Notes: generated by a model from the letters alone, not told the origin. A stretch of DNA of 64,000 nt from Nitrosovibrio sp. Nv4 (GCF_900215485.1 NZ_OCMZ01000002.1:1-64000), one strand, 5' to 3'. Shown: positions 27,276-37,027, counted from the stretch's first letter. Translations and numbers: made by a program.

Positions 27276-28979
27276 ATGCCCCACAGTTTTACCCTGATCA
27301 CCACCATTGCGGTCAGCTTCGGTCTTGCCCTGCTGATGGGGCTCATCGCTCACCGGCTGAAGTTGCCGGTATTGCTTGGCTATCTGGTTGCGGGAGTAAT
27401 TCTCGGTTCCAATACGCCGGGCTTCGTAGCCGACATTGAGTTGTCGGGCCAGTTGGCGGAAATCGGGGTTATCCTGCTGATGTTCGGAGTCGGACTTCAC
27501 TTCTCGCTAAACGATCTGCTGGCTGTCAGACGGATTGCCTTGCCTGGTGCGATTGTGCAGATCGGGGTGGCTACCACTTTTGGCGCCATCGTCGCTGTTT
27601 CATGGGGTTGGAATCTGGCTGTGGGCATTGTATTCGGTGTGGCGCTTTCCACAGCGAGCACAGTCGTGCTGCTGCGGGCGCTGGAGCAGCGCGGCCTGCT
27701 CAAGTCCGTCAATGGATCAATCGCGGTTGGCTGGCTTATTGTCGAGGACCTGGCGATGGTTCTGGTTCTTGTTCTATTGCCTCCGCTTGCGGGTTGGTTG
27801 GGTACCAATTCGGACGGGTCCGCGGGGGAAGCCAATTCCGATTTACTGACAACGCTACTGTTCACCTTCGGGAAGGTATCGCTTTTCATCGCTCTAATGC
27901 TTGTTGTCGGGAAACGTGTATTTCCCTGGCTGCTTTGGCACGTCGCCAGCACTAATTCGAATGAGCTCTTCATCTTGAGCGTGATCGCGGTGGCGATAGG
28001 TATAGCCTATGGGTCCGCAATGCTCTTTGGCGTCTCTTTCGCACTAGGTGCTTTTTTTGCTGGCATGGTCATGCGGGAGTCCGATTTGAGTCATCGGGCG
28101 GCGCAGGAATCCTTGCCTCTCAGAGACGCTTTTTCAGTGCTGTTTTTTGTTTCCGTAGGAATGCTGTTCGATCCGGATGTGCTGATAGAGCAACCGCTCC
28201 ACGTTCTCGCTACACTGGGGATTATTATCGTAGGCAAGTCGCTGGCAGCCTTTTTACTGGTACTCGCTTTCCGCTATCCTTTGAACACGGCGCTCACCGT
28301 GTCCGCCAGTCTCGCGCAGATTGGCGAATTCTCGTTCATCCTCGCAGCGCTGGGCGTTTCGCTCGGGCTGCTGCCGGTTGAGGCTCAAAGCCTTATACTG
28401 GCAGGGGCTTTTATCTCGATTACCCTAAACCCGCTTGTATTTCGGGTGATCGAACCCGCGCAAGCCTGGATACGTACCCGCTCCAGGCTCGCCCGCATCC
28501 TGGAGCGCTCCGACGATCCGCTGGCGGAACTGCCGACGACCGTTACGTCAAGCTATGTCACAAGTCATGTGGTGATTGTCGGCTATGGCCGTGTCGGCGG
28601 GCATATAGGTGAAGCCCTAGCCGAGCAGGGATTACCACTCGTCGTGGCGGAGCAAAACCGGGAGATAGTGGAAGGATTACGCAAACGTGGAATTCATGCT
28701 GTAGCAGGCGACGCCGCCGAACCTGCCGTATTGATACAGGCGCATATCGCGCGCGCCGCTATCCTGGTAATTGCGGTTCCCGATACACTACGGGCTCGGC
28801 GGATGATCGAAACCGCGCGTATGCTTAATCCCCCGATTGAGATTATCGTGCGCACCCACAATGACGAAGAAGCGGCGTTGCTACGGAGGGAAAGCGGGGG
28901 AGCGGTGTTTCTGGGCGAGCATGAGCTCGCTCTTAGCATGACTCGGCATGTACTGACGAAAATCACGGCCAGCAAATGA
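27276..28979 (+). CDS. ybaL: YbaL-type cation:proton antiporter (CPA2 with TrkA-N)
   Basis: A 567-residue inner-membrane transporter. Residues 1 to about 390 form a CPA2-type antiporter with about 12 helices, including LGYLVAGVILG and LLMFGVGLHFS. From about 420 a Rossmann-type TrkA-N/RCK domain follows, with VIVGYGRVGGHIGEAL and VAGDAAEPAVL. The arrangement and sequence closely resemble E. coli YbaL (RosB), a KefB relative thought to exchange K+ for H+. I start at the ATG at 27276 (MPHSFTLITTI), where similarity begins, although no strong ribosome-binding site is visible. Confidence 0.9.
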   Translation: MPHSFTLITTIAVSFGLALLMGLIAHRLKLPVLLGYLVAGVILGSNTPGFVADIELSGQLAEIGVILLMFGVGLHFSLNDLLAVRRIALPGAIVQIGVATTFGAIVAVSWGWNLAVGIVFGVALSTASTVVLLRALEQRGLLKSVNGSIAVGWLIVEDLAMVLVLVLLPPLAGWLGTNSDGSAGEANSDLLTTLLFTFGKVSLFIALMLVVGKRVFPWLLWHVASTNSNELFILSVIAVAIGIAYGSAMLFGVSFALGAFFAGMVMRESDLSHRAAQESLPLRDAFSVLFFVSVGMLFDPDVLIEQPLHVLATLGIIIVGKSLAAFLLVLAFRYPLNTALTVSASLAQIGEFSFILAALGVSLGLLPVEAQSLILAGAFISITLNPLVFRVIEPAQAWIRTRSRLARILERSDDPLAELPTTVTSSYVTSHVVIVGYGRVGGHIGEALAEQGLPLVVAEQNREIVEGLRKRGIHAVAGDAAEPAVLIQAHIARAAILVIAVPDTLRARRMIETARMLNPPIEIIVRTHNDEEAALLRRESGGAVFLGEHELALSMTRHVLTKITASK

Positions 28980-29027
28980 AAAACAACATGAGATATGCGG
29001 TAAAGTGATATGGAAGATGAAGATTGA

Positions 29028-29072
29028 GTGACGCAAGAAAGTCTTGCGTGCGATGGCGCTGAACCGAAGAAT
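29028..29072 (+). repeat. Dispersed short repeat with hairpin, copy 2
   Basis: It contains a perfect inverted repeat, ACGCAAGA-aag-TCTTGCGT. The flanking bases also match the region near 16842-16885 (gtgacgcaa, aaagtctt, cgtgcg, tggcg). It lies between ybaL and the arsC-family gene. The two copies suggest a small repeated element or terminator-like sequence. Confidence 0.45.
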
Positions 29073-29171
29073 GGAGGGTCGACCGCCGATTCAGGTTGAA
29101 CGGCAGCTCGAAGTCGTCTTGAACTCTCCACGCGGCTTGGCGCGCCATAGATTGACATTGGAGGAAATTGG

Positions 29172-29525
29172 ATGAGTGACAAAATTCTCGTTTATCAGAA
29201 ACCTACGTGCAGTAAATGCAGGGCCACACTTGCTCTTCTCAAGAGTAGCGGGAAAGAGTTCGATGCTGTCAATTACTACGAAGTGCCTTTGACGGTGGAG
29301 CGATTACGTGAATTGATTGGTAAGCTGGGCTTGCCGGTACGGGACGTGCTGCGCAGCGACGAACCGCTGGCACGCGACTTGGGACTTGCCGGGCGGCAGC
29401 TATCCGATGACGAATTGATACGGATCATGGTGGAAAACCCGGATTTGATTCAACGGCCTATCGTTGTGCGTGGTGATGAGGCGGTGTTGTGCCGCCCGCC
29501 GGAGAATGTGAAGAAATTTTTATAA
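29172..29525 (+). CDS. arsC: ArsC/Spx-family glutaredoxin-like reductase
   Basis: A 117-residue ArsC-family protein. It has the thioredoxin-like N-terminus KPTCSKCRATLALL with CxxC, and the conserved C-terminal IQRPIVVRGDEAVLCRPPE. Family members include glutaredoxin-dependent arsenate reductase and YffB-like proteins of unknown substrate. The CSKC motif replaces the C-G-T/S-R-N motif of plasmid ArsC, so arsenate reduction is not assured. No other ars gene is nearby. A GGAGGA ribosome-binding site precedes the ATG. Confidence 0.8.
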   Translation: MSDKILVYQKPTCSKCRATLALLKSSGKEFDAVNYYEVPLTVERLRELIGKLGLPVRDVLRSDEPLARDLGLAGRQLSDDELIRIMVENPDLIQRPIVVRGDEAVLCRPPENVKKFL

Positions 29526-29751
29526 TGCTTATACCCCGATAATGGAAAATGCGTGCAGCTTATGCCGTCTCTATGCGACGCCTGAGTGTCGCCCTGATCG
29601 CATTTGTTCAGGCGATATGAATAATATGCTCTTGCACTATCTCAAATATTTGAAACAGTTACCCGCAAGCATTAAACTCTTACAGGGCTGAACGGGCTGC
29701 AGGCAACGAGCGTCGGCGAGTCGAAGCGATATGAAAATCAGATAAGAAGGA

Positions 29752-30138
29752 ATGACAGTGAATACGATAACGGCCGCTATTTTACGGTTAATTACTCCAA
29801 TTGTTCTTGCTACCATGCTGGGAGCCTCCGCTACTGTTGCGCAGGCAGAATGCGCCGGATGTTTATGTCCCGGGAATCCCTGCAAGTTGTGTTCATTGCC
29901 GCCCATGGAAAACACTCCGCCTGCCCCCGACGAATCTGCGACATGTCTTAAAATCAGGGAGAAAGTACCTGCCGTTTCGAAAAAAACGGAGCCGAATGAG
30001 CATTATGCAAGTTTAAATAAGTCAATCATGGAATGTGTAAGAAACGGCGGTGATGTTGTGATGAATTCGCGCCGAAACAAGGAATTTCCTTCCAAGCATT
30101 ATTGCAAGCCCTACGTCGCTTCACCGGCAAGAAATTAG
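29752..30138 (+). CDS. Secreted Cys-rich hypothetical protein
   Basis: A 128-residue protein with a signal peptide (about 1-32, cleavage after VAQA). A short Cys-rich segment follows (CAGCLCPGNPCKLC) and two further Cys lie near the C-terminus. AAGAAGGA is properly spaced before the ATG. I do not recognise the family. The Cys pattern suggests disulfides or a bound metal in the periplasm, but nothing decides this. Confidence 0.65.
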   Translation: MTVNTITAAILRLITPIVLATMLGASATVAQAECAGCLCPGNPCKLCSLPPMENTPPAPDESATCLKIREKVPAVSKKTEPNEHYASLNKSIMECVRNGGDVVMNSRRNKEFPSKHYCKPYVASPARN

Positions 30139-30372
30139 AATCAGGGGCAGGTGACAGAGGGTGGGCGCGCTTCCACGGAAGGATCGAGTAAGCAGGTCAA
30201 ATAAGCAGATCAAGTTTGTGCGTCATATTTCGCGCAAGTCTTCAGCAGTTTTATTACTTTATTATCCCAGGTTTCAAAGTTTTCTAAACATGATAGTCAA
30301 CGTGAGTGTGGGGCCAGCGACGCGAATAGAATTAGAATCGTTCCCGTTTTGGACTATATCCGAAGGAAAGAA

Positions 30373-31878
30373 ATGATTGCTCGCGGAGACACCGTCAGGC
30401 AGGACAGCGGAACTGGCGGAAGTTCTTTCTCACGTTTGCGGCGCGATCCCAAGTCTTTCCTCAAATTGATCCTGCTTGGGTTCGCGCTTGTAGGTTTGCC
30501 GCTGATCATCGCACTTGTCAACAGCGCGTTTTCCATTGACCGGTTGGCGGATCAGAGCCGAAAGGCCGTGTATCAGGCCGCGCAAATCGCGCATAGTAGC
30601 CGTGCTCTGGCTGATGAGATTGCAACCATGGAGCGCGCTGTGCGGCAAACCCATATTCTTGGCGACACTTCCCTGCTCGAAAATTATTTTCGTGCGCATA
30701 CTAAATTCGAGGGCATGGCGGCAAGCCTTTCCGAACTCTCATTGCATACTGAACAGAAGGAATTGCTGACGGAACTGCAATCCTCCGAAGCCTCGATTTT
30801 CCAGAAAATATCGGCTGTAAAACAATCGCCGGAACAACTGCGCGATCTGATTGGGAGCTTCGCATTGCTGCGGGATTCAGCACGAACCTTTTTTTCGGTC
30901 GGTTATACCTTGATCGAGCGCGAGGTGGATGAAATGCAGGACATGGCAGGGTACGCGCGCTTTACCGTCGGGTGGCAACTGCTCGCTCTGATCCCATTTG
31001 CAATTTTGCTCGCGTTCTTTTTTTCAGTGCGGATTGCACGCCCGATTCGTCAGATTGACGAAGCCATCCGCAACATGGGGCAAGGTGAACTGTATAAGCC
31101 GATACGTGTGGATGGTCCTCAGGATCTGGTGTATTTCGGCGAACGCCTTGACTGGATGCGCCGCCGCCTGCTGAAGCTCGAAGAGCAGAAAACCCGGTTT
31201 TTGCAGCATGTTTCTCATGAGCTCAAGACGCCCCTCACGGCAATGCGCGAAGGTGCGGATTTGCTTGCGGAAGGTGTGGCCGGGGAATTGACCGAAGAAC
31301 AACAACGTATTGCGAGAATCCTTCACAGCAATAGCATGCAACTCCAGCGACGCATCGAGGATTTATTGAGCTATAGCGCTCTCCAGGCGGAGAAAGCCGC
31401 GCTGGTGAAAAATGAGGCGAATCTGACAAAAATTCTGGAGGCGGTACTACAAGACCAGAATCTTATTATCATGAGCAAAGGCTTGAGAATTGATTTATCT
31501 TGCCCGGAATTGATAATCGACTGCGACGAACAAAAAATCAAGGTAATCGTGGATAACCTGCTATCGAATGCGGTGAAATTCTCTCCTTCCGGCGGTTGTA
31601 TTCGCATCTGGACAAGCAAGACGGCCGATGTGGTTCAACTGGATATTGTGGATGCTGGCCTGGGTGTTGACGAGGCGGATCGGGAGAAAGTATTCGAACC
31701 GTTTTACCAGGGGCGGAGAGTCCTTGACAGCCATGTGAGGGGCACTGGACTCGGCCTATCCATTGCGCGCGAGTATGCGCTGGCGCACGGGGGTAACATA
31801 ATGCTTATATCGCAAGTTGGCGTTGGCGCCCATTTCCGTCTCACCATACCTGTTTGCGATCCGGAGGGCTCCACATGA
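30373..31878 (+). CDS. glrK: Sensor histidine kinase GlrK (QseE)
   Basis: A 501-residue inner-membrane sensor kinase. A helix near 23-47, a periplasmic helical sensor domain of about 140 residues, a second helix near 200-222 and a HAMP segment (RPIRQIDEAIRNMGQGEL) lead to the kinase core. There FLQHVSHELKTPL carries the phosphorylated His (about 281), and the N, G1 and G2 boxes are DNLLSNAVKF, DAGLGVD and GTGLGLSIA. I chose the ATG at 30373 because GAAGGAAAG lies just before it. It is coupled by ATGA to a QseG-like lipoprotein and followed by glrR, the glrK-qseG-glrR order known from enterobacteria. Confidence 0.9.
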   Translation: MIARGDTVRQDSGTGGSSFSRLRRDPKSFLKLILLGFALVGLPLIIALVNSAFSIDRLADQSRKAVYQAAQIAHSSRALADEIATMERAVRQTHILGDTSLLENYFRAHTKFEGMAASLSELSLHTEQKELLTELQSSEASIFQKISAVKQSPEQLRDLIGSFALLRDSARTFFSVGYTLIEREVDEMQDMAGYARFTVGWQLLALIPFAILLAFFFSVRIARPIRQIDEAIRNMGQGELYKPIRVDGPQDLVYFGERLDWMRRRLLKLEEQKTRFLQHVSHELKTPLTAMREGADLLAEGVAGELTEEQQRIARILHSNSMQLQRRIEDLLSYSALQAEKAALVKNEANLTKILEAVLQDQNLIIMSKGLRIDLSCPELIIDCDEQKIKVIVDNLLSNAVKFSPSGGCIRIWTSKTADVVQLDIVDAGLGVDEADREKVFEPFYQGRRVLDSHVRGTGLGLSIAREYALAHGGNIMLISQVGVGAHFRLTIPVCDPEGST

Positions 31879-32405
31879 GTACGGGTCGAAAATTATGGAT
31901 TCTGCCGGCAATGATGTTGACGTTGCTCACTGCCTGCTCGGTCATTCCGGGAATTCAGCCGATAGTGGCGTCACGATCAACTGATCTGGTTGTAACCGGT
32001 CAGATGGATGATATGATGGAGTTTTACGAATCCATACGTAAACTGCCGGCGCCAGAACTCGGCCAGGTATATGAAACGGTAAAACAGAAATTCGTACGGA
32101 ACAAAAGCGACGCAAACCGAGCCAGACTGGTATTACTTCTCATCCTGCCCAATACTTCCTTTCGCGACATAAACTCGGCACTCCACCTGCTGAATGAGTG
32201 GCCGCGGGAGGCGCAACCGACAACCAATTTGCAAAATTTCAGAAACCTGCTCGCGGCTCTTCTTGCGGATCAACAGCGACTGCATCATAGCGTGGAAGAG
32301 TTGTCGCAGAAGTTGAAAGATGAGCAAAAACGTGTAGAGACGCTTAAAAGTCAAATTGATGCCATAAAAAGCATGGAAAAGAATCTCATTCTCAGAGAAC
32401 TATAA
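31875..32405 (+). CDS. qseG: QseG-like outer-membrane lipoprotein
   Basis: A 176-residue lipoprotein. The signal peptide ends in LLTAC, so the lipidated Cys is at about residue 22. A helical domain and a coiled-coil C-terminus follow (about 135-170, Glu/Lys/Leu rich). QseG activates the partner kinase in E. coli. GGAGGG at 31862-31867 and the ATGA overlap with glrK support this start. The sequence is weakly conserved and the call leans on position between kinase and regulator. Confidence 0.75.
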   Translation: MSTGRKLWILPAMMLTLLTACSVIPGIQPIVASRSTDLVVTGQMDDMMEFYESIRKLPAPELGQVYETVKQKFVRNKSDANRARLVLLLILPNTSFRDINSALHLLNEWPREAQPTTNLQNFRNLLAALLADQQRLHHSVEELSQKLKDEQKRVETLKSQIDAIKSMEKNLILREL

Positions 32406-32417
32406 ATTCAAATAAAT

Positions 32418-33788
32418 ATGTCCGATTCCAAGCCAAGAATACTCATTGTCGACGACGATACAGATCTGCTTGAATTACTCGTCATCAGGCTGACAGCCGC
32501 TGGCTACAAGGTAGAGGCTGTGCAAAGTGCAGAGGCAGCGCTGAATTATCTGGATGTGTCTCGCCCGCAACTGGTCATAAGCGATATGCAGATGAGCGGT
32601 ATGGATGGCATGGCGTTATTCGAACACATCCATCGCGCGCTGCCGACATTGCCAGTAATCATACTAACCGCGCATGGCACCATTCCCGACGCTGTTGCAG
32701 CCGTCCAGCGAGGCGTATTCGGTTATCTGGCCAAACCATTCGATAGCAAGACTCTGCTGGCTAACATTAGCCAGGCTCTCAGGTTTGTTCCCGGGGCGGT
32801 ATCGCAGGTCGAGATATCGCAGGCCTCCTGGCGTAAAAATATCATCACCCAAAGTGCCATCATGGAGGATTTGCTCACCAAGGCCGGGCTGGTAGCCGAA
32901 GGGGACGCTAGCGTGCTGATTTACGGCGAAAGCGGTGTAGGCAAGGAATTATTCGCGCATGCCATACATGAAGCCTCCAAGCGCCGTCATCACCCGTTTG
33001 TGGCGATAAACTGCGCCGCAATTCCGGAACAACTACTGGAATCCGAGCTGTTTGGACACGTCAAAGGTGCGTTTACCGGCGCTGTCCGGGATCACAAGGG
33101 ATTATTTCAGCTGGCCGAGGGCGGGACGCTGTTTCTCGATGAAATTGGCGATATGCCACTTTTGCTCCAGGTCAAGTTATTGCGTGTTCTGCAGGAAAGA
33201 CATGTGCGCCCGGTTGGATCCACCCAATCGATTGCCGCGAATGTTCGCATTATTTCCGCAACTCACCGTGATCTCAAGGCAGAAATCGCTGCCGGCTCTT
33301 TTCGGGAAGACCTTTACTACAGACTGGACGTGGTGGCATTAACCATTCCGGTTTTGTCCCAGCGGCGCGAGGATATTCCCTTGCTGACAAATTATTTCCT
33401 CAGCATGTTTTCGGAGAAGTATCAGAAAAATATCAATGGGTTTTCCCCCGAGGCCATGGAGATGCTGGTTAGCGCATCCTGGCCGGGTAACGTGAGACAA
33501 CTGATGAACGTTATCGAGAGATGTGTTGCACTGAGCACGGCTCCGCTCATATCGCCCGTACTGGTTTATGACGCCATGCACCGGGAAGAGGAGCAGCTCG
33601 TCTCTTTCGAGGATGCGCGTAAAAGTTTTGAAAGAGATTATCTGGTGCGCGTGCTGAAGATAACCGGCGGCAACGTAACACAGGCAGCGCGCCTGTCCAA
33701 ACGCAATCGCACCGAGTTCTACAAGCTGCTTCAGAGATACCAGCTAGACCCCTCCGTTTTCAAGCAGCCGCAGAATTCACAAGGCTGA
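32418..33788 (+). CDS. glrR: Sigma-54 response regulator GlrR (QseF)
   Basis: A 456-residue transcription activator. The receiver domain has the acidic pair VDDD near residue 11 and the phosphoacceptor Asp in VISDMQMSGMDG near 55. The AAA+ domain shows Walker A GESGVGKE, GAFTGA (contacts sigma-54) and the Walker B region GGTLFLDEIGD. The C-terminal Fis-type helix-turn-helix is NVTQAARLSKRNRTEFY. It should respond to GlrK. In enterobacteria the target is the sRNA gene glmY; the target here is unknown. It is convergent with the downstream oxidase gene, 19 bp away. Confidence 0.93.
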   Translation: MSDSKPRILIVDDDTDLLELLVIRLTAAGYKVEAVQSAEAALNYLDVSRPQLVISDMQMSGMDGMALFEHIHRALPTLPVIILTAHGTIPDAVAAVQRGVFGYLAKPFDSKTLLANISQALRFVPGAVSQVEISQASWRKNIITQSAIMEDLLTKAGLVAEGDASVLIYGESGVGKELFAHAIHEASKRRHHPFVAINCAAIPEQLLESELFGHVKGAFTGAVRDHKGLFQLAEGGTLFLDEIGDMPLLLQVKLLRVLQERHVRPVGSTQSIAANVRIISATHRDLKAEIAAGSFREDLYYRLDVVALTIPVLSQRREDIPLLTNYFLSMFSEKYQKNINGFSPEAMEMLVSASWPGNVRQLMNVIERCVALSTAPLISPVLVYDAMHREEEQLVSFEDARKSFERDYLVRVLKITGGNVTQAARLSKRNRTEFYKLLQRYQLDPSVFKQPQNSQG

Positions 33789-33807
33789 AGGCTGATGTCG
33801 ATCCAGG

Positions 33808-35367
33808 TCAAGTCTGGCCCGCTATCGGATTACGCTCGTCCTCAACGAATTTATCGTCCTTTTTAACGATAAAGCCAAGTTCAGTCCACCACCGGACCAT
33901 ATCGCCATAGTCTTCTATGCCTCGTGAGAACGGCTGAATCTCTCCTGAAGCGGTGACGACATCGACGGGACGTTGCGCAGGCCACCAAAGTTCGCCACAG
34001 GCCAGAAAGTCGGCCTGCCATGGCAATGCCATGCGCTCGGTCAGAAAACCAGGGGGCAGGGTATGCTTGATCCGGAACGAAGATTCATAGGTTGCGGCCT
34101 GTGCGATTACATACGTTACCTCAATGCCAGGAAAGAAGGGGGCGCCTATACAACCTTCCAGTGCTGCTCGTGTCAAAGCCTCGGGTTGCTGATCCAGGGG
34201 TAATTCGTTGAAAGGGACGGGCTTGGGCTCAGCCGTCCAGTCGGCATGGAAATCCCCCTGTGCCCATTTTTCCATCATGGTGTACTGGTACTCCGTCAGC
34301 GCGGTGTACTCGCCACGCTCAGGGTTGTCCGGATCCACTCCGCTATTCACTTTCGGCATGCTGGGCGGAGTTTGACGGGGAGGGGTATTGGGATCGACAG
34401 GGGTATTGGGTTTCATCAGCCACGTCAAAACCATTTCACGTGCGGCTTTTCCACTCTCAGTCTTGTCTGCCAGTTTGCTCAGCCGTGCGGGATTAAGAAA
34501 ATTTCCAGCATCGCCGTGATGACGGTTTCTTTGCTCGACCACCCAATGAATCATGACGACCCGCTTCAGGATCGGGTAGATGTCCCGCGTAAAGGATGGT
34601 ACATCTTTTATATGACGTGGAGAGAAATTCCTGGTGGCAACATTCACGGCCTGGTCATACCAGGTCGTTACGTTTTCGATGCCGGGCGCGTAAGAGGGCG
34701 GAGCGACAACAACCCAGGCGCCGCCTTCCGCGCTGCCGGGCGTTTCTCCCTCGACCTCTACGACAGCATTTACCGGCCCATCGGCGACTCCGTCGTACCA
34801 ACCATCATTGTTTGCAAAATTATCCAGACCTCGACCAATGGGCGAGGCCGATTTACCTGGCCCGCCAACGACGATCAGCCGTCCTTCTCCGTCGGTGAGA
34901 AGCGTCCCAAGCTCAACCTTTGCACTGCCTTCGACGTTGCCGTTCTTAATGAAATTGATTTCACCGCTTAGCGTGCCAATGGTCTGGTTCTTCCCGGATA
35001 TGGATTGTAATGAGGCATCCATGATTAATCCCGCCCTATCGTACTCGGCGTTTCTGGGCGAAGAAGACGGTCCTCCCGGGGGGAAATTCCCTCCCGCTGC
35101 TTTCCTGTTGACGAGATGCACACTCCACGTGATTTTCGTCTTTTCATCCATGACAAGTTCGCTGTCGAAAGTCTCTTTGCCGAAGTCATCGCGAATAAAT
35201 TTATAAATCCGGAATCGAACCCCTTGCGGCTTTATTTTTCCTGAAGTATCGCGATACGGTCCTTCGGGAACAACTCCTGGGGATTCCGGCCCCAGGAAAT
35301 AACCAGTTTCACTGTTTCCTATCCGCGCAACACCTATTGCAGGATAAATCCGATAGATCGTTTTCAT
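33808..35367 (-). CDS. LodA/GoxA-like CTQ-dependent amino-acid oxidase
   Basis: A 519-residue protein of the LodA/GoxA family, which oxidises lysine or glycine with a cysteine tryptophylquinone cofactor made from its own Cys and Trp. The family start IYRIYPAIGVARIGNS is present, as are GCIGAPFFPGIE (likely cofactor Cys) and ALPWQADFLAC (likely cofactor Trp). I chose the ATG at 35367 because AGGAGA precedes it; upstream in-frame codons lack family similarity. No signal peptide is seen. Maturation normally needs the flavoprotein LodB, usually encoded next door, but neither neighbour is one. It is shorter than LodA (about 700 residues). Confidence 0.85.
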   Translation of the reverse strand: MKTIYRIYPAIGVARIGNSETGYFLGPESPGVVPEGPYRDTSGKIKPQGVRFRIYKFIRDDFGKETFDSELVMDEKTKITWSVHLVNRKAAGGNFPPGGPSSSPRNAEYDRAGLIMDASLQSISGKNQTIGTLSGEINFIKNGNVEGSAKVELGTLLTDGEGRLIVVGGPGKSASPIGRGLDNFANNDGWYDGVADGPVNAVVEVEGETPGSAEGGAWVVVAPPSYAPGIENVTTWYDQAVNVATRNFSPRHIKDVPSFTRDIYPILKRVVMIHWVVEQRNRHHGDAGNFLNPARLSKLADKTESGKAAREMVLTWLMKPNTPVDPNTPPRQTPPSMPKVNSGVDPDNPERGEYTALTEYQYTMMEKWAQGDFHADWTAEPKPVPFNELPLDQQPEALTRAALEGCIGAPFFPGIEVTYVIAQAATYESSFRIKHTLPPGFLTERMALPWQADFLACGELWWPAQRPVDVVTASGEIQPFSRGIEDYGDMVRWWTELGFIVKKDDKFVEDERNPIAGQT

Positions 35368-35647
35368 TGGTATTTTCTCCTTGTCCCTAATTCCCTGACT
35401 TCCCGCCAATATTTGCCGTTCCAGGATCATAGAGGAAACTCTCTCCCCGCCTATGTTCGGCAGCGCACGGAAACAACATCGACTGACGACAAAAATAGTT
35501 GGAGGAGGCTGCATTCGCGATTTTCCATACACAAGCTGCTGGGTACGCCCAAAAATCGATAATTGCCGGGTACATGTTGTAGCAGGGTGGTTGTAGCAGG
35601 GCGCCTACCGTATTAACGTACTAGCACTGAATTCTGCGAGACAAATT
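35368..35647. other. Divergent intergenic region between oxidase and hydrolase
   Basis: 280 bp that must hold promoters for both the leftward oxidase and the rightward hydrolase operon. I see no gene and no long inverted repeat. A short direct repeat (tgtagcaggg, twice near 35577-35602) is the only visible structure. Confidence 0.4.
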
Positions 35648-36319
35648 ATGAGTAAACCCTTAAATAGCCATAATCCCGAAACGACGCCCGTTAAAATCCC
35701 GGCCGGAGAGGTGCTGTTGAGCGCAGATCTTACCGTACCGTCAGAGGCGAAGGCTATTGTCGCTTTCGCTCATGGAAGTGGTAGCAGCCGGCATAGCACT
35801 CGTAATCGTTATGTGGCGGAAATGCTGAACGGATACCAGTTCGCAACGCTGCTCGCCGATCTTTTGACAGAAGAGGAAGAAGTTGTCGATATGCGGACAA
35901 GGCATCTGCGCTTCGATATTCCCATGCTGGCGGAGAGGCTGATACACGTCGCGGCATGGCTGCAAAGTGAACCGCGAACAAGGCATTTGAAAATAGGCTG
36001 GTTTGGTGCGAGCACAGGCGCTGGCGCCGCACTGATTGCTGCAGCGCGGCGACCGGAAAACGTCATGGCCGTCGTTTCAAGAGGTGGACGGCCGGATCTG
36101 GCGGGGGATTACCTACCGGATGTCCTGGCGCCCGTGCTTCTTATCGTAGGAGAAAATGACCCTCAGGTTCTGGAATTGAACAAATCAGCGCTCGCCAGGC
36201 TTAACGTCCAATCCAAACTGGAAATCGTGCCGAATGCGACCCATTTATTTGAAGAGCCTGGCACCCTGGAGGCGGCCGCGCTTCTGGCAGCCGAGTGGTT
36301 TCAGGGGAATTCGGATTAG
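35648..36319 (+). CDS. Alpha/beta hydrolase (dienelactone hydrolase-like)
   Basis: A 223-residue cytoplasmic alpha/beta hydrolase. FAHGSGSSRHS near residue 40 gives the oxyanion region. The nucleophile is Ser in GASTGAG near 120, the acid is probably Asp in GENDPQV, and the His is in NATHLFEE. Together with the phosphoribosyltransferase and erythromycin-esterase-like genes downstream it makes a trio that recurs in bacteria and is sometimes fused. A joint function is likely but unknown. Confidence 0.85.
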   Translation: MSKPLNSHNPETTPVKIPAGEVLLSADLTVPSEAKAIVAFAHGSGSSRHSTRNRYVAEMLNGYQFATLLADLLTEEEEVVDMRTRHLRFDIPMLAERLIHVAAWLQSEPRTRHLKIGWFGASTGAGAALIAAARRPENVMAVVSRGGRPDLAGDYLPDVLAPVLLIVGENDPQVLELNKSALARLNVQSKLEIVPNATHLFEEPGTLEAAALLAAEWFQGNSD

Positions 36320-36346
36320 CCCCAAAAAAAAGACAAAGGTTATTTA

Positions 36347-37027
36347 ATGGCAAGCACCGTTCACTATTTCGCAGACAGGGCGGAAGCCGGAAAGATGCTC
36401 GCTGAAGCATTATCCGCCTACGCCGGTAGAACCGATGTCCTCGTTCTGGCGCTTCCCCGCGGCGGTGTGCCGGTAGCTTATGAAGTCGCAAAGACGCTGG
36501 CTGCGCCGATGGACCTATGGCTGGTCCGCAAGCTTGGCGTGCCTGGCCAGGAAGAACTGGCGATGGGTGCAATGGCGGGGAAAGATACTCGCATTCTCAA
36601 TCAGGAAATCATCAACATTCTGAATATTGATCAAGCCGCCATTGATGCCGCCGTAGCCAGGGAACAGAAGGAACTGGAAAGACGCAACAGGCATTACCGT
36701 CAAGGCAGGCCGCCGCCCGATATCGAGGGAAAAACCGTCATTATTATCGATGACGGTCTTGCCACCGGCGCGACCATGCGCGCTGCTATTGCCTCCCTCC
36801 GCCACGTGGGCGCCAAACGGATTATTGCCGCTGTGCCGGTGGGCGCCGCGGCAACCTGCAGCAAAGTTCAGAAGGAGGCGGATGAGCTTGTGTGCCTGTT
36901 TACACCCGAACCTTTTTACGGCGTAGGACAATGGTATAGCGATTTCTCGCAGACCTCGGATGAGGAAGTGCTGGCGCTCCTCGGCCCAGCCGCCACAGCC
37001 GGTAAAAACCGTGCTTCATGGATGTAA
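36347..37027 (+). CDS. Phosphoribosyltransferase family protein
   Basis: A 226-residue type I phosphoribosyltransferase. The PRPP-binding loop is VIIIDDGLATGAT at about 129-141, preceded by LPRGGVPVAYEVA and LGVPGQEELAMGA. Its substrate base cannot be told from the sequence. It lies 27 bp after the hydrolase gene and 99 bp before the erythromycin-esterase-like gene, so the three are likely co-transcribed. Confidence 0.88.
   Translation: MASTVHYFADRAEAGKMLAEALSAYAGRTDVLVLALPRGGVPVAYEVAKTLAAPMDLWLVRKLGVPGQEELAMGAMAGKDTRILNQEIINILNIDQAAIDAAVAREQKELERRNRHYRQGRPPPDIEGKTVIIIDDGLATGATMRAAIASLRHVGAKRIIAAVPVGAAATCSKVQKEADELVCLFTPEPFYGVGQWYSDFSQTSDEEVLALLGPAATAGKNRASWM

Noticed and set aside
30161-30376. 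71-codon frame before glrK
   Set aside because: No ribosome-binding site, odd composition, and overlap with the glrK ribosome-binding region.
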